A stretch of 64,000 nt of DNA from Breznakibacter xylanolyticus (lineage in GTDB: Bacteria; Bacteroidota; Bacteroidia; Bacteroidales; Marinilabiliaceae). The notes beneath the pieces are model-generated. The model was not told the origin of the DNA, ran no database searches, and saw only the letters and a list, made by a program, of their open reading frames with translations. Below are positions 33,684-42,697 of this stretch, in pieces (position 1 is the first letter of the stretch; each line of letters begins with the position of its first letter). Location: NCBI RefSeq assembly GCF_003254275.1, contig NZ_QKZK01000008.1:62001-126000 (forward strand), in the 5' to 3' direction. Both the position numbers and the translations under genes were made by a program.

Positions 33684-35843
33684 TCATTCCACCACACTCA
33701 TTTCCTCCACCAAATACCCGGCTCCGGCATACACATCAATGAGCCACAGCACATAGCGGATATCCACGGCAATGTTGCGCGATCGGTCGGGGGCATACAT
33801 CAGGTCGCTCATCACACCCTCCCATGCCCGGTCGAAGTTAATGCCGATGAGTTCGCCATGGGCGTTGAGCACCGGGCTGCCCGAGTTTCCCCCCGTGGTG
33901 TGGTTGGTGGCTACAAAACACACCGGCAGCGTTCCGTTGGAGGCGTAACGCCCGTAGTTCTTGTTGCAGTAGAGTTCCTTGAGCCGTGGCGGCACTCGGT
34001 AATCATATATATCCGGATTTTCTTTGGCCATGATGCCGTCGATGGTGGTTCCCGGGAGGTACTGCACCGCATCGGCCGCCCGGTAGCCCATTACCTGTCC
34101 GTAAGCCACGCGCAGTGTGAAGTTGGCATCGGGGTAAAATGCCTTTTGAGGCTGCATGGCCATCTGCGCGGCCATGTACCGGCGGTTCAGTTGCGACAGC
34201 TCCCGGTTCAATTCCGTCAGTGATGGATAGATTTGTCTGGCATACACCATGTAAAAACTGCGATAGAGCTCACAGGCCGGGTCGTTCTCAAGGACCTTGA
34301 GCAGTCGTGAGGGCTTTTCGGCTAGCAGTTGCGACACTTTTTGTGGCGTGGTGAGTTGCGAGTGTTGCATCAGGTATGCCACGTATTTGTCCATGTTGCC
34401 CTTAAAATGCTTATCGATGTGCATAAAGGTCACCGGGTGAAACATCTCCGGAACTGTGGCTCGGTACGATTTGAGCAGTGCGATGGTCATTTCCCTGTCG
34501 ATGGGCGGGTGGTAGTCCTTGAAGAATTGTGTGGCACGGGCTGCTATTTTATTCATCTCGTCGGCCAGGCGGGTACTGTCTGTTTCTCCGGCTTTGAGCT
34601 GGTGGTTGAGTTGTGCAAATGCTCCTGCAAATTCGATCAGCTCCATGCCATTGCGCCAAATCATCTCCAGCAGGTAGCTTTCGGCCAGGCGAAACAGCGT
34701 CAGATCGGCATACAGTTTTTCGTAACGATGCAGCAATTCCCGATGGCTTGGGGGGGCCAGGGTGTCGGCCCATTGTATAAAATCCTGTTCGAAGGCCTGT
34801 TTTACAGCGATGGCTCTGTAGCGATCCATGCCTTTGATTTCGCCAATCCACCGTTTCCACGAGTTGGCGATGGTAGCCTCTTTGGCTGTGTATTTTAGGC
34901 GTATCTCGCTCGATTGCTTCATGTGGCGTTTGATGATGTCGAGCTTTTGTCCCCTTAGGGCAATCAGGGGCGGGTACAGGTCGTGACGAAGCATGGCCAG
35001 ATGGTGCGATGGTGCATACTGCGACGTGTTGCCCGGGAATCCCATCAACATGGTGAAATCGCCTTCTTTCACCCCTTTCAGGGAGATGCTCAGATGCCGC
35101 GCCGGCCGGTAAGGCACGTTGTGGGGAGAATAACCGGCGGGGCGGTTGAGGCTGTCGGCATAGATGCGAAACAGGCAGAAGTCGCCCGTGTGACGTGGCC
35201 ACATCCAGTTGTCTGTATCGCCGCCAAACTTGCCGATGGCCAAGGGTGGCGTGCCCACCAGCCGCACGTCTTCAAATACCTCGTACAGGTGCATGAAGTA
35301 TTGGTTGCCATGAAAATAAGGCTTGATGTCGATTTTGAACCGGCACGTGTCGCCGGTCTGCTTAATCAGCGCAGCACTGTTGCGGTCGATGATACGCTGG
35401 CGTTCCGTTTCGGGAAGGGTGTCGCTCACATCTTTAAGCACTTGTTCTGTCACGTCGTGCATCTGCCGAAGAAAGGTGACCGTGAGGTCGGGCGTGACAA
35501 GCTCTTCCTGAGCGGTGTGTGCCCAAAAGCCTTCGTTCAAATAATCGTTGGTTGCCGTACTGTGCCGTTGAATCATCTCCAGTCCGCAGTGGTGGTTGGT
35601 CAGCAACAATCCTTTGGCCGACACCACTTCGCCTGTGCAGCCTCGTCCGAAAATCACCACGGCATCCTTTAGGCTGGCTTGGTTGATGCTGTAAATATCT
35701 TCGGCGCTGAGCCGAAAGCCTTTGGCTTGCATCTGCAACAGGGTGTACTTTTCCAGCATCACGGGTAGCCACATGCCTTCATCGGCACGTGCCGGAGTGA
35801 GTAGTATGACAAATAAAATCAGATGTGCGAGTCGTGTGAGCAT
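33684..35843 (-). CDS. S46 family dipeptidyl-peptidase, DPP11-like
   Basis: A 719-residue periplasmic serine exopeptidase that releases dipeptides. Signal peptide residues 1-20 (MLTRLAHLILFVILLTPARA). Catalytic residues by position: His85 in LTNHHCG, Asp221 in PRHTGDFCLFR and Ser654 in GGNSGSPVLN. Arg672 in INFDRAWEG corresponds to the Arg that gives DPP11 its preference for Asp/Glu before the cut; DPP7 has Gly there. Total length and spacing match these enzymes. The helical lid lies in the middle (about 290-560). It would feed peptide uptake in a proteolytic, amino-acid-using organism. The next gene starts upstream with 15 bases between. Confidence 0.93.
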   Translation of the reverse strand: MLTRLAHLILFVILLTPARADEGMWLPVMLEKYTLLQMQAKGFRLSAEDIYSINQASLKDAVVIFGRGCTGEVVSAKGLLLTNHHCGLEMIQRHSTATNDYLNEGFWAHTAQEELVTPDLTVTFLRQMHDVTEQVLKDVSDTLPETERQRIIDRNSAALIKQTGDTCRFKIDIKPYFHGNQYFMHLYEVFEDVRLVGTPPLAIGKFGGDTDNWMWPRHTGDFCLFRIYADSLNRPAGYSPHNVPYRPARHLSISLKGVKEGDFTMLMGFPGNTSQYAPSHHLAMLRHDLYPPLIALRGQKLDIIKRHMKQSSEIRLKYTAKEATIANSWKRWIGEIKGMDRYRAIAVKQAFEQDFIQWADTLAPPSHRELLHRYEKLYADLTLFRLAESYLLEMIWRNGMELIEFAGAFAQLNHQLKAGETDSTRLADEMNKIAARATQFFKDYHPPIDREMTIALLKSYRATVPEMFHPVTFMHIDKHFKGNMDKYVAYLMQHSQLTTPQKVSQLLAEKPSRLLKVLENDPACELYRSFYMVYARQIYPSLTELNRELSQLNRRYMAAQMAMQPQKAFYPDANFTLRVAYGQVMGYRAADAVQYLPGTTIDGIMAKENPDIYDYRVPPRLKELYCNKNYGRYASNGTLPVCFVATNHTTGGNSGSPVLNAHGELIGINFDRAWEGVMSDLMYAPDRSRNIAVDIRYVLWLIDVYAGAGYLVEEMSVVE

Positions 35844-35858
35844 GTTGCTGATGGTTGG

Positions 35859-36485
35859 TTAATGCCCCACGGGCATATTCAGAAGCAAATGTTGCGAAGG
35901 GCTGAGTTGAAGGTTGGTGCGAAGCGTTTCAATGTTCATCGAGGCGCGCACTCGCGTTTGTAGACCGATTCCGGCACAAAAAAGTGAGATGTTTTGCGAC
36001 ACGATGCCGGCATCCATCGCCGCCCAGGTCATTTTTTTGGCCTCGTCGCCGCTTTTGAAGCGTGAAATATCCGACACCAGCACAATGAATACCGGCGCGT
36101 TGGCAAACTTGGTCTGGCGATCGGCGGCAGCAGCTCTCAGGTCGTTCTTGACAATGGGGATGAGTTGATGTTTTAATGCATCGTAGCGATAGGCTCCCTC
36201 TGTTGTTAGTACGTACAGGTCAATGTCTTGTGCGTTAATGGCCGATGGGGCAGTGCGTTTGCCTTCGCTGGGGCGGTTGATGCCATTGGCCGCCCACAGC
36301 AAGTCCGAAAGGTCTTGTTGCGATAATGCCTTGTCGCTGAAGGCTGTGGCCGATGCCCGTTTCTCGAGCGCCTGCATCACGGTCAGGCCGCGCGTTTTGT
36401 TGGGGGTGTTGAGGGCAACGGGGGTTTGTGCAGCGAGCCATACCGTGGCTAAAAGAAGGAATGGGAGGATAAGTAACTGTTTCAT
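35859..36485 (-). CDS. Exported nitroreductase-fold protein (SagB-like)
   Basis: A 208-residue protein from MKQLLILPFLLLATVWLAAQ, a signal peptide, followed by a nitroreductase/SagB-type domain: ALEKRASATAFSDKALS, LSDLLWAANGINRPSEGKRT (FMN-contacting region with APSAINAQ), and DAGIVSQNISLFCAGIGLQT. FMN enzymes of this fold are usually cytoplasmic, so the export signal is odd. An ATG five codons upstream (36500) is an alternative start. It lies next to the S46 peptidase gene, same direction. The reaction is unknown. Confidence 0.8.
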   Translation of the reverse strand: MKQLLILPFLLLATVWLAAQTPVALNTPNKTRGLTVMQALEKRASATAFSDKALSQQDLSDLLWAANGINRPSEGKRTAPSAINAQDIDLYVLTTEGAYRYDALKHQLIPIVKNDLRAAAADRQTKFANAPVFIVLVSDISRFKSGDEAKKMTWAAMDAGIVSQNISLFCAGIGLQTRVRASMNIETLRTNLQLSPSQHLLLNMPVGH

Positions 36486-36593
36486 TTTTTTGGTTTTCAT
36501 GGCGTGAAACCAAATATACGGAAACTCTCTGTTTTTTGAAATTTCGGTGTTTACCCCTGTTTTTAGCGACGTTTTTTTACTCCATTTTTTTCT

Positions 36594-37187
36594 CTAAAAC
36601 TTCCCCAATTCCGCATACAATCGCTGCACCGGCAATCCCATCACGTTAAAGTATGATCCATCAATTTTTTCGATGCCCACATAGCCAATCCATTCCTGAA
36701 TGCCGTAGGCTCCTGCCTTGTCGTATGGTGCATATTGGGCAATGTAAAAGTCAATTTCAGCATCGCTCAGTGTTTTAAACCACACCTTTGTGGAAGCGGT
36801 GAACGACACCGTTTTGTTGGCGCTTTTAATGGCCACGCCCGTGAGAACCTCGTGCTGGCGCCCCGATAGTAGACGCAGCATCCGGAGGGCTTCCGCAGCA
36901 TCGGCCGGCTTGCCCAGTATCTGATCATCAACCACCACAATGGTGTCGGCTGTAATCACAATGGTGTGCCCGTTGGAAAGTTCGGTGGCATACGACTCCG
37001 ATTTGTGGTGAGCCAGGTATTCGGCTGCCTGATGTGCGCCGATGTGAGGCGGAAGGGTTTCTTTAATTCCCTCTTTGACGTAAACGGTGAAGGGGATGCC
37101 CAGTCCGCCCAGTAATTCCTGTCGGCGTGGTGATTGCGAGGCCAATAGAATGTCATATCCGGCCAGGTTGGGCAGTAAATGGTTCAT
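36594..37187 (-). CDS. maf: Maf family nucleotide pyrophosphatase
   Basis: A 197-residue cytoplasmic protein that hydrolyses non-canonical or methylated nucleoside triphosphates. The family start LLASQSPRRQELLGGLGI, the catalytic Asp region ITADTIVVVDDQILGKP, the segment GRQHEVLTGVAI and the C-terminal YFNVMGLPVQRLYAEL are all present. ATG 37187 (MNHLLPNLAGYD) is chosen; the longer frame to 37292 overlaps the upstream ubiA-like gene. Part of a minus-strand cluster DUF2520-kdsC-ubiA-maf. Confidence 0.93.
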   Translation of the reverse strand: MNHLLPNLAGYDILLASQSPRRQELLGGLGIPFTVYVKEGIKETLPPHIGAHQAAEYLAHHKSESYATELSNGHTIVITADTIVVVDDQILGKPADAAEALRMLRLLSGRQHEVLTGVAIKSANKTVSFTASTKVWFKTLSDAEIDFYIAQYAPYDKAGAYGIQEWIGYVGIEKIDGSYFNVMGLPVQRLYAELGKF

Positions 37188-37269
37188 TTTTTTGAGCGTG
37201 TTACTTGTTGGGGGGTGGGGATGGGAGAAGGGACAGCAATTTCCACTTAGCTTACCCCAATCGTTGTCC

Positions 37270-38238
37270 TTATTGAAAAAACATGCCGGCAATCACGATG
37301 TAGAGAATGCCTGTGAGCATGATAATCTTTGATGCCGTTGAGGCCATGTGGAATTGATGTGGCTGGCGTGCCTTGCGAATTTGCCACATCAAAAACAGAT
37401 ACGGCAGGGTGATGGCCACCGAAAAATAGACAGCCGTCAGGGCGCTTTGGCGAAGCTGTGGAACCGATGCAAACACCAGCCACAGCACAGCCACCGAAAA
37501 CATAGCCAGCATCATCACCAATGCCTTGGTGTATCTCACACCCAGAGCGATGGGGAGTGTGTTGCATCCGTTGGCAGTATCGCCTTTCACATCTTCCATG
37601 TCCTTTATCATTTCGCGCATCAGGTTACTTAGAAACGCGAAAAACGCAAAGCCAGTGGTCCAAAACCAGGCCGTGGAGCAGGCAGCCGATTGAATGATGG
37701 CTTCGCCCATTTGACGTCCCATGGCGGCAAACTCTACCGACACCACCACCCAGGCCACCAGCGCCGTCAGTATGGAGATGAGCAGGTTACCCACCAAAAA
37801 TTGTTTCTTGAACGTGGTGGAGTAGTACCACAGCAAGGCCGGAATCAGTAGAAACATCACCACGTAAATCTCTTTACGCGTCACATAAGCCAAAAAGAAT
37901 CCTGTGAATACACCGATAAATGTCAAAATCAGGTGCAGCAACAGTGCCTTGCGGCGATCAATGGTGCGCCCGACCAGTACTTTCTTTGGGCGGTTAATTA
38001 AGTCGGTCTGAATGTCGAAATAATCGTTGATGGCATATCCTGATGCGGCCAGACAAACGGTGGCCAGCACCAATAGGGCAAACCGTAAGTGCGACAAGGC
38101 CGGCATCACGTCGTAATACTCCAAAATGGGCAATATCAATTGGTATCGGAGCAAATATTGCAACAACACAATGATGATGAGATTCTTGTAGCGTACCAGT
38201 CGGAGCCAGGCCATTTTGTTGGGGTTTGTGTGCTGCAA
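37270..38238 (-). CDS. UbiA family prenyltransferase (geranylgeranylglycerol-phosphate geranylgeranyltransferase-like)
   Basis: A 322-residue integral membrane protein with about nine helices. Both Asp-rich prenyl diphosphate motifs are visible: NDYFDIQTDLINRP (residues 71-84) and MREMIKDMEDVKGD. In Bacteroidota this subgroup is usually annotated as a digeranylgeranylglyceryl phosphate synthase-like enzyme; the true acceptor is not known here. It lies between kdsC and maf, 87 bases downstream of kdsC. Confidence 0.88.
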   Translation of the reverse strand: MQHTNPNKMAWLRLVRYKNLIIIVLLQYLLRYQLILPILEYYDVMPALSHLRFALLVLATVCLAASGYAINDYFDIQTDLINRPKKVLVGRTIDRRKALLLHLILTFIGVFTGFFLAYVTRKEIYVVMFLLIPALLWYYSTTFKKQFLVGNLLISILTALVAWVVVSVEFAAMGRQMGEAIIQSAACSTAWFWTTGFAFFAFLSNLMREMIKDMEDVKGDTANGCNTLPIALGVRYTKALVMMLAMFSVAVLWLVFASVPQLRQSALTAVYFSVAITLPYLFLMWQIRKARQPHQFHMASTASKIIMLTGILYIVIAGMFFQ

Positions 38239-38325
38239 TTATTCGGTGCAGCTTCATATTTAAAAAAATCAGGCGGTGGTTCGCGTTCTGCTTTTTCCAC
38301 CAACCTGTGCGTATTGTTGTGATGA

Positions 38326-38841
38326 TTACCAGGTGTAGTCCTTACCCCATTTCCCATGGGCGCGAAGCACTTGTTCCATCACGTCGCGCACGCATCCTTC
38401 GCCTCCGTTGCGGTGCGAGATGTACTTGCACAGACCTTTTATTTCTTCCACGGCATCGTTGGGGCAAACGGGGATGCCAATGCTGTTCATGATGGGATAA
38501 TCAGGAAGGTCATCGCCCATGTAAAGCACGTTTTCGGCCGATAGGCCATGCTTAATGAGCCAGCGCTCAAACACGGGGAGCTTGTCCTGCACCCCGGTGT
38601 ATACGTCCTGCACACCCAGGTTGAGGTAGCGCTTGCGAACCGCTTCGGTGTTTCCTCCTGTGATGATGGCAATTTGATATCCCAGTTTTACGGCCAACTG
38701 AATCACAAACCCGTCTTTAATATTGGCCGTCCTCATGGGTTCGCCCGATGGGTGCATGGGCACAATTTGCGATGAAAGCACCCCGTCTACGTCAAATGCG
38801 AAGGCTTTTACCTTCATCAAATCTTCTTTGAAATTGCTCAT
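38326..38841 (-). CDS. kdsC: 3-deoxy-D-manno-octulosonate 8-phosphate phosphatase (KdsC-like HAD)
   Basis: A 171-residue class C0 HAD phosphatase that makes KDO for lipopolysaccharide. Motif I is [10 protein letters not shown], motif II is ITGGNT, motif IV is [12 protein letters not shown]. No cap domain, length as expected, and the C-terminal [14 protein letters not shown] is typical for KdsC. It follows the DUF2520 gene by 135 bases in the same direction. Confidence 0.92.
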   Translation of the reverse strand: MSNFKEDLMKVKAFAFDVDGVLSSQIVPMHPSGEPMRTANIKDGFVIQLAVKLGYQIAIITGGNTEAVRKRYLNLGVQDVYTGVQDKLPVFERWLIKHGLSAENVLYMGDDLPDYPIMNSIGIPVCPNDAVEEIKGLCKYISHRNGGEGCVRDVMEQVLRAHGKWGKDYTW

Positions 38842-38976
38842 ACCTTTGTGTCTCTGTTTGTTATTTCAATTGGTCTGTTTTGTACGGTTCTTTGGGTTGC
38901 CCGAGGGCATGAATGGCGAAATTAGGGATTTCCCCGACATATCGTCTTTTTAATGTGTATGTTGTACATCATTTTT

Positions 38977-39744
38977 TTACTTTTTTTGATGGCTCGCCAT
39001 GATGTGTGCCGATAGTTGACGGTAAAGGGTTTGTAAATCAGGAGCAGTTGCCAGTGTTTTCAGGTGCTTTTCCATTACCTTATCATCGTGCCGCACCGCA
39101 GGTCCTGTCTGGGCTTCGTGTGGGGGCAGTGTCCATATTTTTGCTGCAGTTTCTTCTATCAGTGGTCTGATTAGGGCAAAATCAAGCCCTTTTTCGGTCA
39201 GCAGTCTATGGGCGATGGCGTACAGGTGATTGGTGAAGTTACAGGCAAACACAGCCGCCAAATGGAGTTGCTGGCGCTGTTCACTGGTGACCATTGTCAC
39301 CCGATTTGAGATAGTTTTTGCCAGTTTGCCCAATTGATCCGTGGTCGTGGGGGTGTTGCCTTCAATTAGTAGGGGCACTTGTGTCATGTCAATCTCTTTT
39401 TGACGGCTCAGAGTTTGAAAGGGGTAGATGACACCGTGGTTGTTAAAGCATTGTAATAGTGACATGGGCATGCTGCCGGCAGTGTGCGTCACCAAAGCAG
39501 TCGTGACAGGTAATTCGGCAATGATGTTTTCTAACGCGTTGTCGCTGACCGCGATGATAATCAGTTCTGCGTTGGGATCCACTTTTTGTGTCGAATCATC
39601 AAATCGGCAGTTTAGCTGTTGTGCCAAGTCATGTCCTGTTTGCGCGTTGCGTCCAATGATTTGAACAATGGTGTGATTGGCTGCTTTGAGCGCCACTCCC
39701 AAACGTGTGGCCACGTTGCCGGTTCCTATAATGGTGATGTTCAT
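38977..39744 (-). CDS. Rossmann-fold and DUF2520 domain protein
   Basis: A 255-residue protein with an N-terminal NAD(P)-binding fold (MNITIIGTGNVATRLGVALK, GxGxxA type) and a C-terminal helical DUF2520 domain (about 130-250) with RQQLHLAAVFACNFTNHLYA. It resembles the F420-dependent oxidoreductase/ketopantoate reductase superfamily; the substrate is unknown. First gene of the minus-strand cluster with kdsC, ubiA-like and maf, a grouping that recurs in Bacteroidota. Confidence 0.88.
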   Translation of the reverse strand: MNITIIGTGNVATRLGVALKAANHTIVQIIGRNAQTGHDLAQQLNCRFDDSTQKVDPNAELIIIAVSDNALENIIAELPVTTALVTHTAGSMPMSLLQCFNNHGVIYPFQTLSRQKEIDMTQVPLLIEGNTPTTTDQLGKLAKTISNRVTMVTSEQRQQLHLAAVFACNFTNHLYAIAHRLLTEKGLDFALIRPLIEETAAKIWTLPPHEAQTGPAVRHDDKVMEKHLKTLATAPDLQTLYRQLSAHIMASHQKK

Positions 39745-39935
39745 GTGTTATAAATGCAGGCTTATCAGCCCAAAGTTACCCATTTTGAAATTCTTCACAA
39801 CAGGTCGTTTTTTCTTGTTTGCCGTGATCTTCTGTTTGTCAAATTTTTTTCATCAAGCAATGCGATAATGTTGTAAATTGTTTGGCATTGGTGTTTGATA
39901 ATCACTGGTTTAATTTGTTAATTTAATTATCGCTT

Positions 39936-41201
39936 ATGAAAACCCTGTTTGTCCTGATGATTTGTATGATGCCCTGGTGTGTCTGGGCTCAGTTTGATAT
40001 CAAAGGTAAGTTGAAGGAGAAAATCATGAATCGTGCCGAAGAGCGGGTCGATCAAGGCATTGATTCCGGGCTGGATGCTGTGGAAGACGAGGCCAAAGAC
40101 GCCGCCCGCGACAAGTCGGAACCGAACGATTCTGAGCCTGCCGATGAACCCGATGCTGCTGAGGTGAGTGCTGAACCGCGTTCAGCTTCTGCCGAAAAAA
40201 TCGTCTCTTTTACCAAATACGATTTTGTGCCGGGTGATCAACTTCTTTTTTTTGAGGATTTTTCACAAGATGCCATTGGCGATTTCCCGGCTCTGTGGAC
40301 TACCAATGGCGGCGGAGAAGTGCGATTGCTGCAATCCTTGTCCGGCAATTGGCTTTACATGAATTCGCGTGACAATGTTTATTGCCTGATGAATGATTTA
40401 ACACTCCCCGCTAATTTTATTCTCGAGTTTGATATTGTTCCCACTTCCGGGGAGGATGGCGGTGATTATGCCGGCTTCAACTTGTCGTTGTATAGCAGTC
40501 CTGACGATTTTCTCAACGATGATCTTTATCCCGGCGCAGGTGGCCTGCATGTAGAGTGTGCCACTGACCACTGGAATGTGATGGGATACCTTGACGAACC
40601 CGGTAAATCAACCAACGCACGGAGTGAGTTAGCTCCTTTGGTTCTCAATCGTTCCAATCATGTGATCATTTGGGTGCAAAAGCGTCGTTTGCGAATCTAT
40701 CATCAGGGGATGAAAGCTGTTGATTTGCCTACGGCATTGTACGATAACCTGAAATATAATCGTTTGCGGTTCTCGTTATGGTCGCAGGCCGGCTTCCATT
40801 TTTTGTCAAACATCCGACTCACTTCTGCCGCGCCTGATACCCGAAGCAAACTGTTGACCGAAGGTAAATTGGTGTCGTACGGCATCTATTTCGATGTCAA
40901 TAGCGACCGTGTGAAACCTGAATCGAATGGCGCGCTGGCCGATATTGCCAAGGTTCTCAACGAAAACCTCGGGGTTTCGGTTCGCATTGTCGGGCATACC
41001 GATAGTGACGGCTCTGAAAGCAGCAATCTCGACCTCTCCAAACGACGCGCCCTCGCTGTTAAAAACGAACTTTGCAAAAATTATGGTGTGACAGCCGATC
41101 GCCTCCAAACCGATGGCAAAGGCGAAAGCCAGCCGCTAGTGTCCGGGCAAACACCTTCCGCGAAAGCCCAAAACCGACGTGTGGAATTTGTGAAATTATG
41201 A
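39936..41201 (+). CDS. OmpA C-terminal domain protein with a LamG-like middle domain
   Basis: A 421-residue exported protein. Signal peptide MKTLFVLMICMMPWCVWAQ, then an acidic linker (about 25-85) rich in Glu, Asp and Ala. Residues about 95-285 look like a beta-sandwich (LLFFEDFSQDAIGDFP ... LEFDIVP ... RLRFSLWSQAGF), similar to concanavalin/LamG-type domains. The last 115 residues are an OmpA peptidoglycan-binding domain (FDVNSDRVKPES, RIVGHTDSDGS, LSKRRALAVKNEL, NRRVEFVKL). No lipobox and no N-terminal barrel were seen, so it may be periplasmic. Ligand unknown. Confidence 0.85.
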   Translation: MKTLFVLMICMMPWCVWAQFDIKGKLKEKIMNRAEERVDQGIDSGLDAVEDEAKDAARDKSEPNDSEPADEPDAAEVSAEPRSASAEKIVSFTKYDFVPGDQLLFFEDFSQDAIGDFPALWTTNGGGEVRLLQSLSGNWLYMNSRDNVYCLMNDLTLPANFILEFDIVPTSGEDGGDYAGFNLSLYSSPDDFLNDDLYPGAGGLHVECATDHWNVMGYLDEPGKSTNARSELAPLVLNRSNHVIIWVQKRRLRIYHQGMKAVDLPTALYDNLKYNRLRFSLWSQAGFHFLSNIRLTSAAPDTRSKLLTEGKLVSYGIYFDVNSDRVKPESNGALADIAKVLNENLGVSVRIVGHTDSDGSESSNLDLSKRRALAVKNELCKNYGVTADRLQTDGKGESQPLVSGQTPSAKAQNRRVEFVKL

Positions 41202-41357
41202 CATGCCTTGTAGACGAAATCATTGATCCCGTTGCATTGTGCTCTTCATTACTGATTCGTCACCCATTTGTCAACGTTTATCCACTTTTTTCAACGCCTT
41301 TTAAGGGATATTTGCATAGTGAGATCATTTGTGTAATCAAGTAATTGCAATTTTATT

Positions 41358-42374
41358 ATGAAACAGTGTTTTAACCTGTTGGTACTGGCAAAGTCATCCA
41401 TGGTGTTGACTCTGTTTGCGATGTCTGTTGTGGGCATGCAAGCTCAAAAGAACAAGAAAAGTCATCCGGTTGTCGATCCGCACAAAGCCGGTAACCCTGT
41501 CATCACCGAAAAATATACAGCCGACCCCGCTGCATTGGTCTATCGCGACACGGTGTGGCTGTTTGCCGGTCACGACGAGTGCAAGCCTCAAGGCAATTTC
41601 TACGAGATGCACGAATGGCTCATCTATTCATCTACCGACATGGTCAATTGGAAGGAAGAAGCCGCTGTGCCAGTGAAAATATTTGATTGGGCACAGGGTG
41701 ATGCCTGGGCTGCTCAGGCCATTGAGCGAAACGGGAAATTCTACTGGTATGTTACTGTCACTCATAAGGACATACATGGCAAGGCTATTGGCGTGGCTGT
41801 GGCCGACCATCCCCGAGGGCCTTGGAAAGATGCGTTGGGTAAGGCGCTTATCACCAACGATATGACCACCCATGTACCCATTTCGTGGGACGACATTGAC
41901 CCGTCGGTGATGGTTGATGATGACGGTCAAGCCTATCTCTTTTGGGGCAATCAGCGTTGTAAATACGTCAAATTAAAGGAGAATATGCTTGAGATGGAGG
42001 GTGATATTCAAACTGTTGATTTGCCTTTCTTTACCGAGGCGCCATGGATTCACAAGCACAAGGGATGGTATTACTTGTCGTATGCTTATCAGTTCCCCGA
42101 AAAAATTGCCTACGCCATGAGCCGAAGCATTCATGGTCCCTGGGAGTACAAAGGCATCCTCAACGAAGTGGCCGGAAATAGTAATACAAATCATCAGGCT
42201 ATCCTCGAATATAAAGGAAAATGGTATTTCATCTACCACAATGGAAGCATTCCCACTGAGGGGGGCAGTTTCCGCCGCTCGGTTTGCATCGATTATTTGT
42301 ATTATAACAAGGATGGTTCCCTTAAGCGCGTGGTGATGACCACCGAAGGCGTTAAGCCTGTCGGAACCCGATAA
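41358..42374 (+). CDS. Glycoside hydrolase family 43 enzyme
   Basis: A 338-residue exported five-bladed propeller enzyme. N-terminal signal MKQCFNLLVLAKSSMVLTLF to about Ala34. Expected GH43 acidic residues: Asp in EKYTADPAALVYRD, Asp in WDDIDPSVMVDDDG and Glu in FTEAPWIHKHKGWY. Family members act on xylose- or arabinose-containing polysaccharides (xylosidase, arabinofuranosidase). The gene is single, with its own terminator, and lies upstream of the UDP-xylose genes, but that is probably coincidental. Confidence 0.9.
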   Translation: MKQCFNLLVLAKSSMVLTLFAMSVVGMQAQKNKKSHPVVDPHKAGNPVITEKYTADPAALVYRDTVWLFAGHDECKPQGNFYEMHEWLIYSSTDMVNWKEEAAVPVKIFDWAQGDAWAAQAIERNGKFYWYVTVTHKDIHGKAIGVAVADHPRGPWKDALGKALITNDMTTHVPISWDDIDPSVMVDDDGQAYLFWGNQRCKYVKLKENMLEMEGDIQTVDLPFFTEAPWIHKHKGWYYLSYAYQFPEKIAYAMSRSIHGPWEYKGILNEVAGNSNTNHQAILEYKGKWYFIYHNGSIPTEGGSFRRSVCIDYLYYNKDGSLKRVVMTTEGVKPVGTR

Positions 42375-42395
42375 GTTTTTCTGAGTTTGTTTTCG

Positions 42396-42447
42396 ATATC
42401 GAAGCATGGTTGGCACTTTATTGCCGGCAATGCTTCGATATTTTTTT
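42396..42447 (+). terminator. Terminator after GH43 gene
   Basis: Arms ATATCGAAGCAT (42396-42407) and ATGCTTCGATAT (42430-42441) with a 22-base loop, followed by seven T. Confidence 0.8.
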
Positions 42448-42697
42448 GTGCGCTTGGGGTGGATGACTTAATTTTTCTAATTTTGGTCTTGCTTAGATGA
42501 TTGAACTGATGCGATTCCATTTTTCCCCCATGAAAGGAGCTGGAAGTTGTTGTGATATCGAATCTTGTGTCTTGGTGTTGTCTTAATGCTTTAATAAACA
42601 GTTGAAACGAGCCGTGACGATATTGTTAGACACACAGGAGATAGAAAATTCATCGTCTTGCGTTTTGATACTCATGTCTTAATACTTTTATAAACAG
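42448..42697. other. Gap before ugd with a direct repeat
   Basis: Two 28-base copies, 42580-42607 and 42676-42703, match at 25 positions (GTCTTAAT-CTTT-ATAAACAG-TGAAA). The second copy includes the ATGAAA start of ugd, so the start codon lies within the repeat. No gene was seen in this stretch. Confidence 0.6.
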
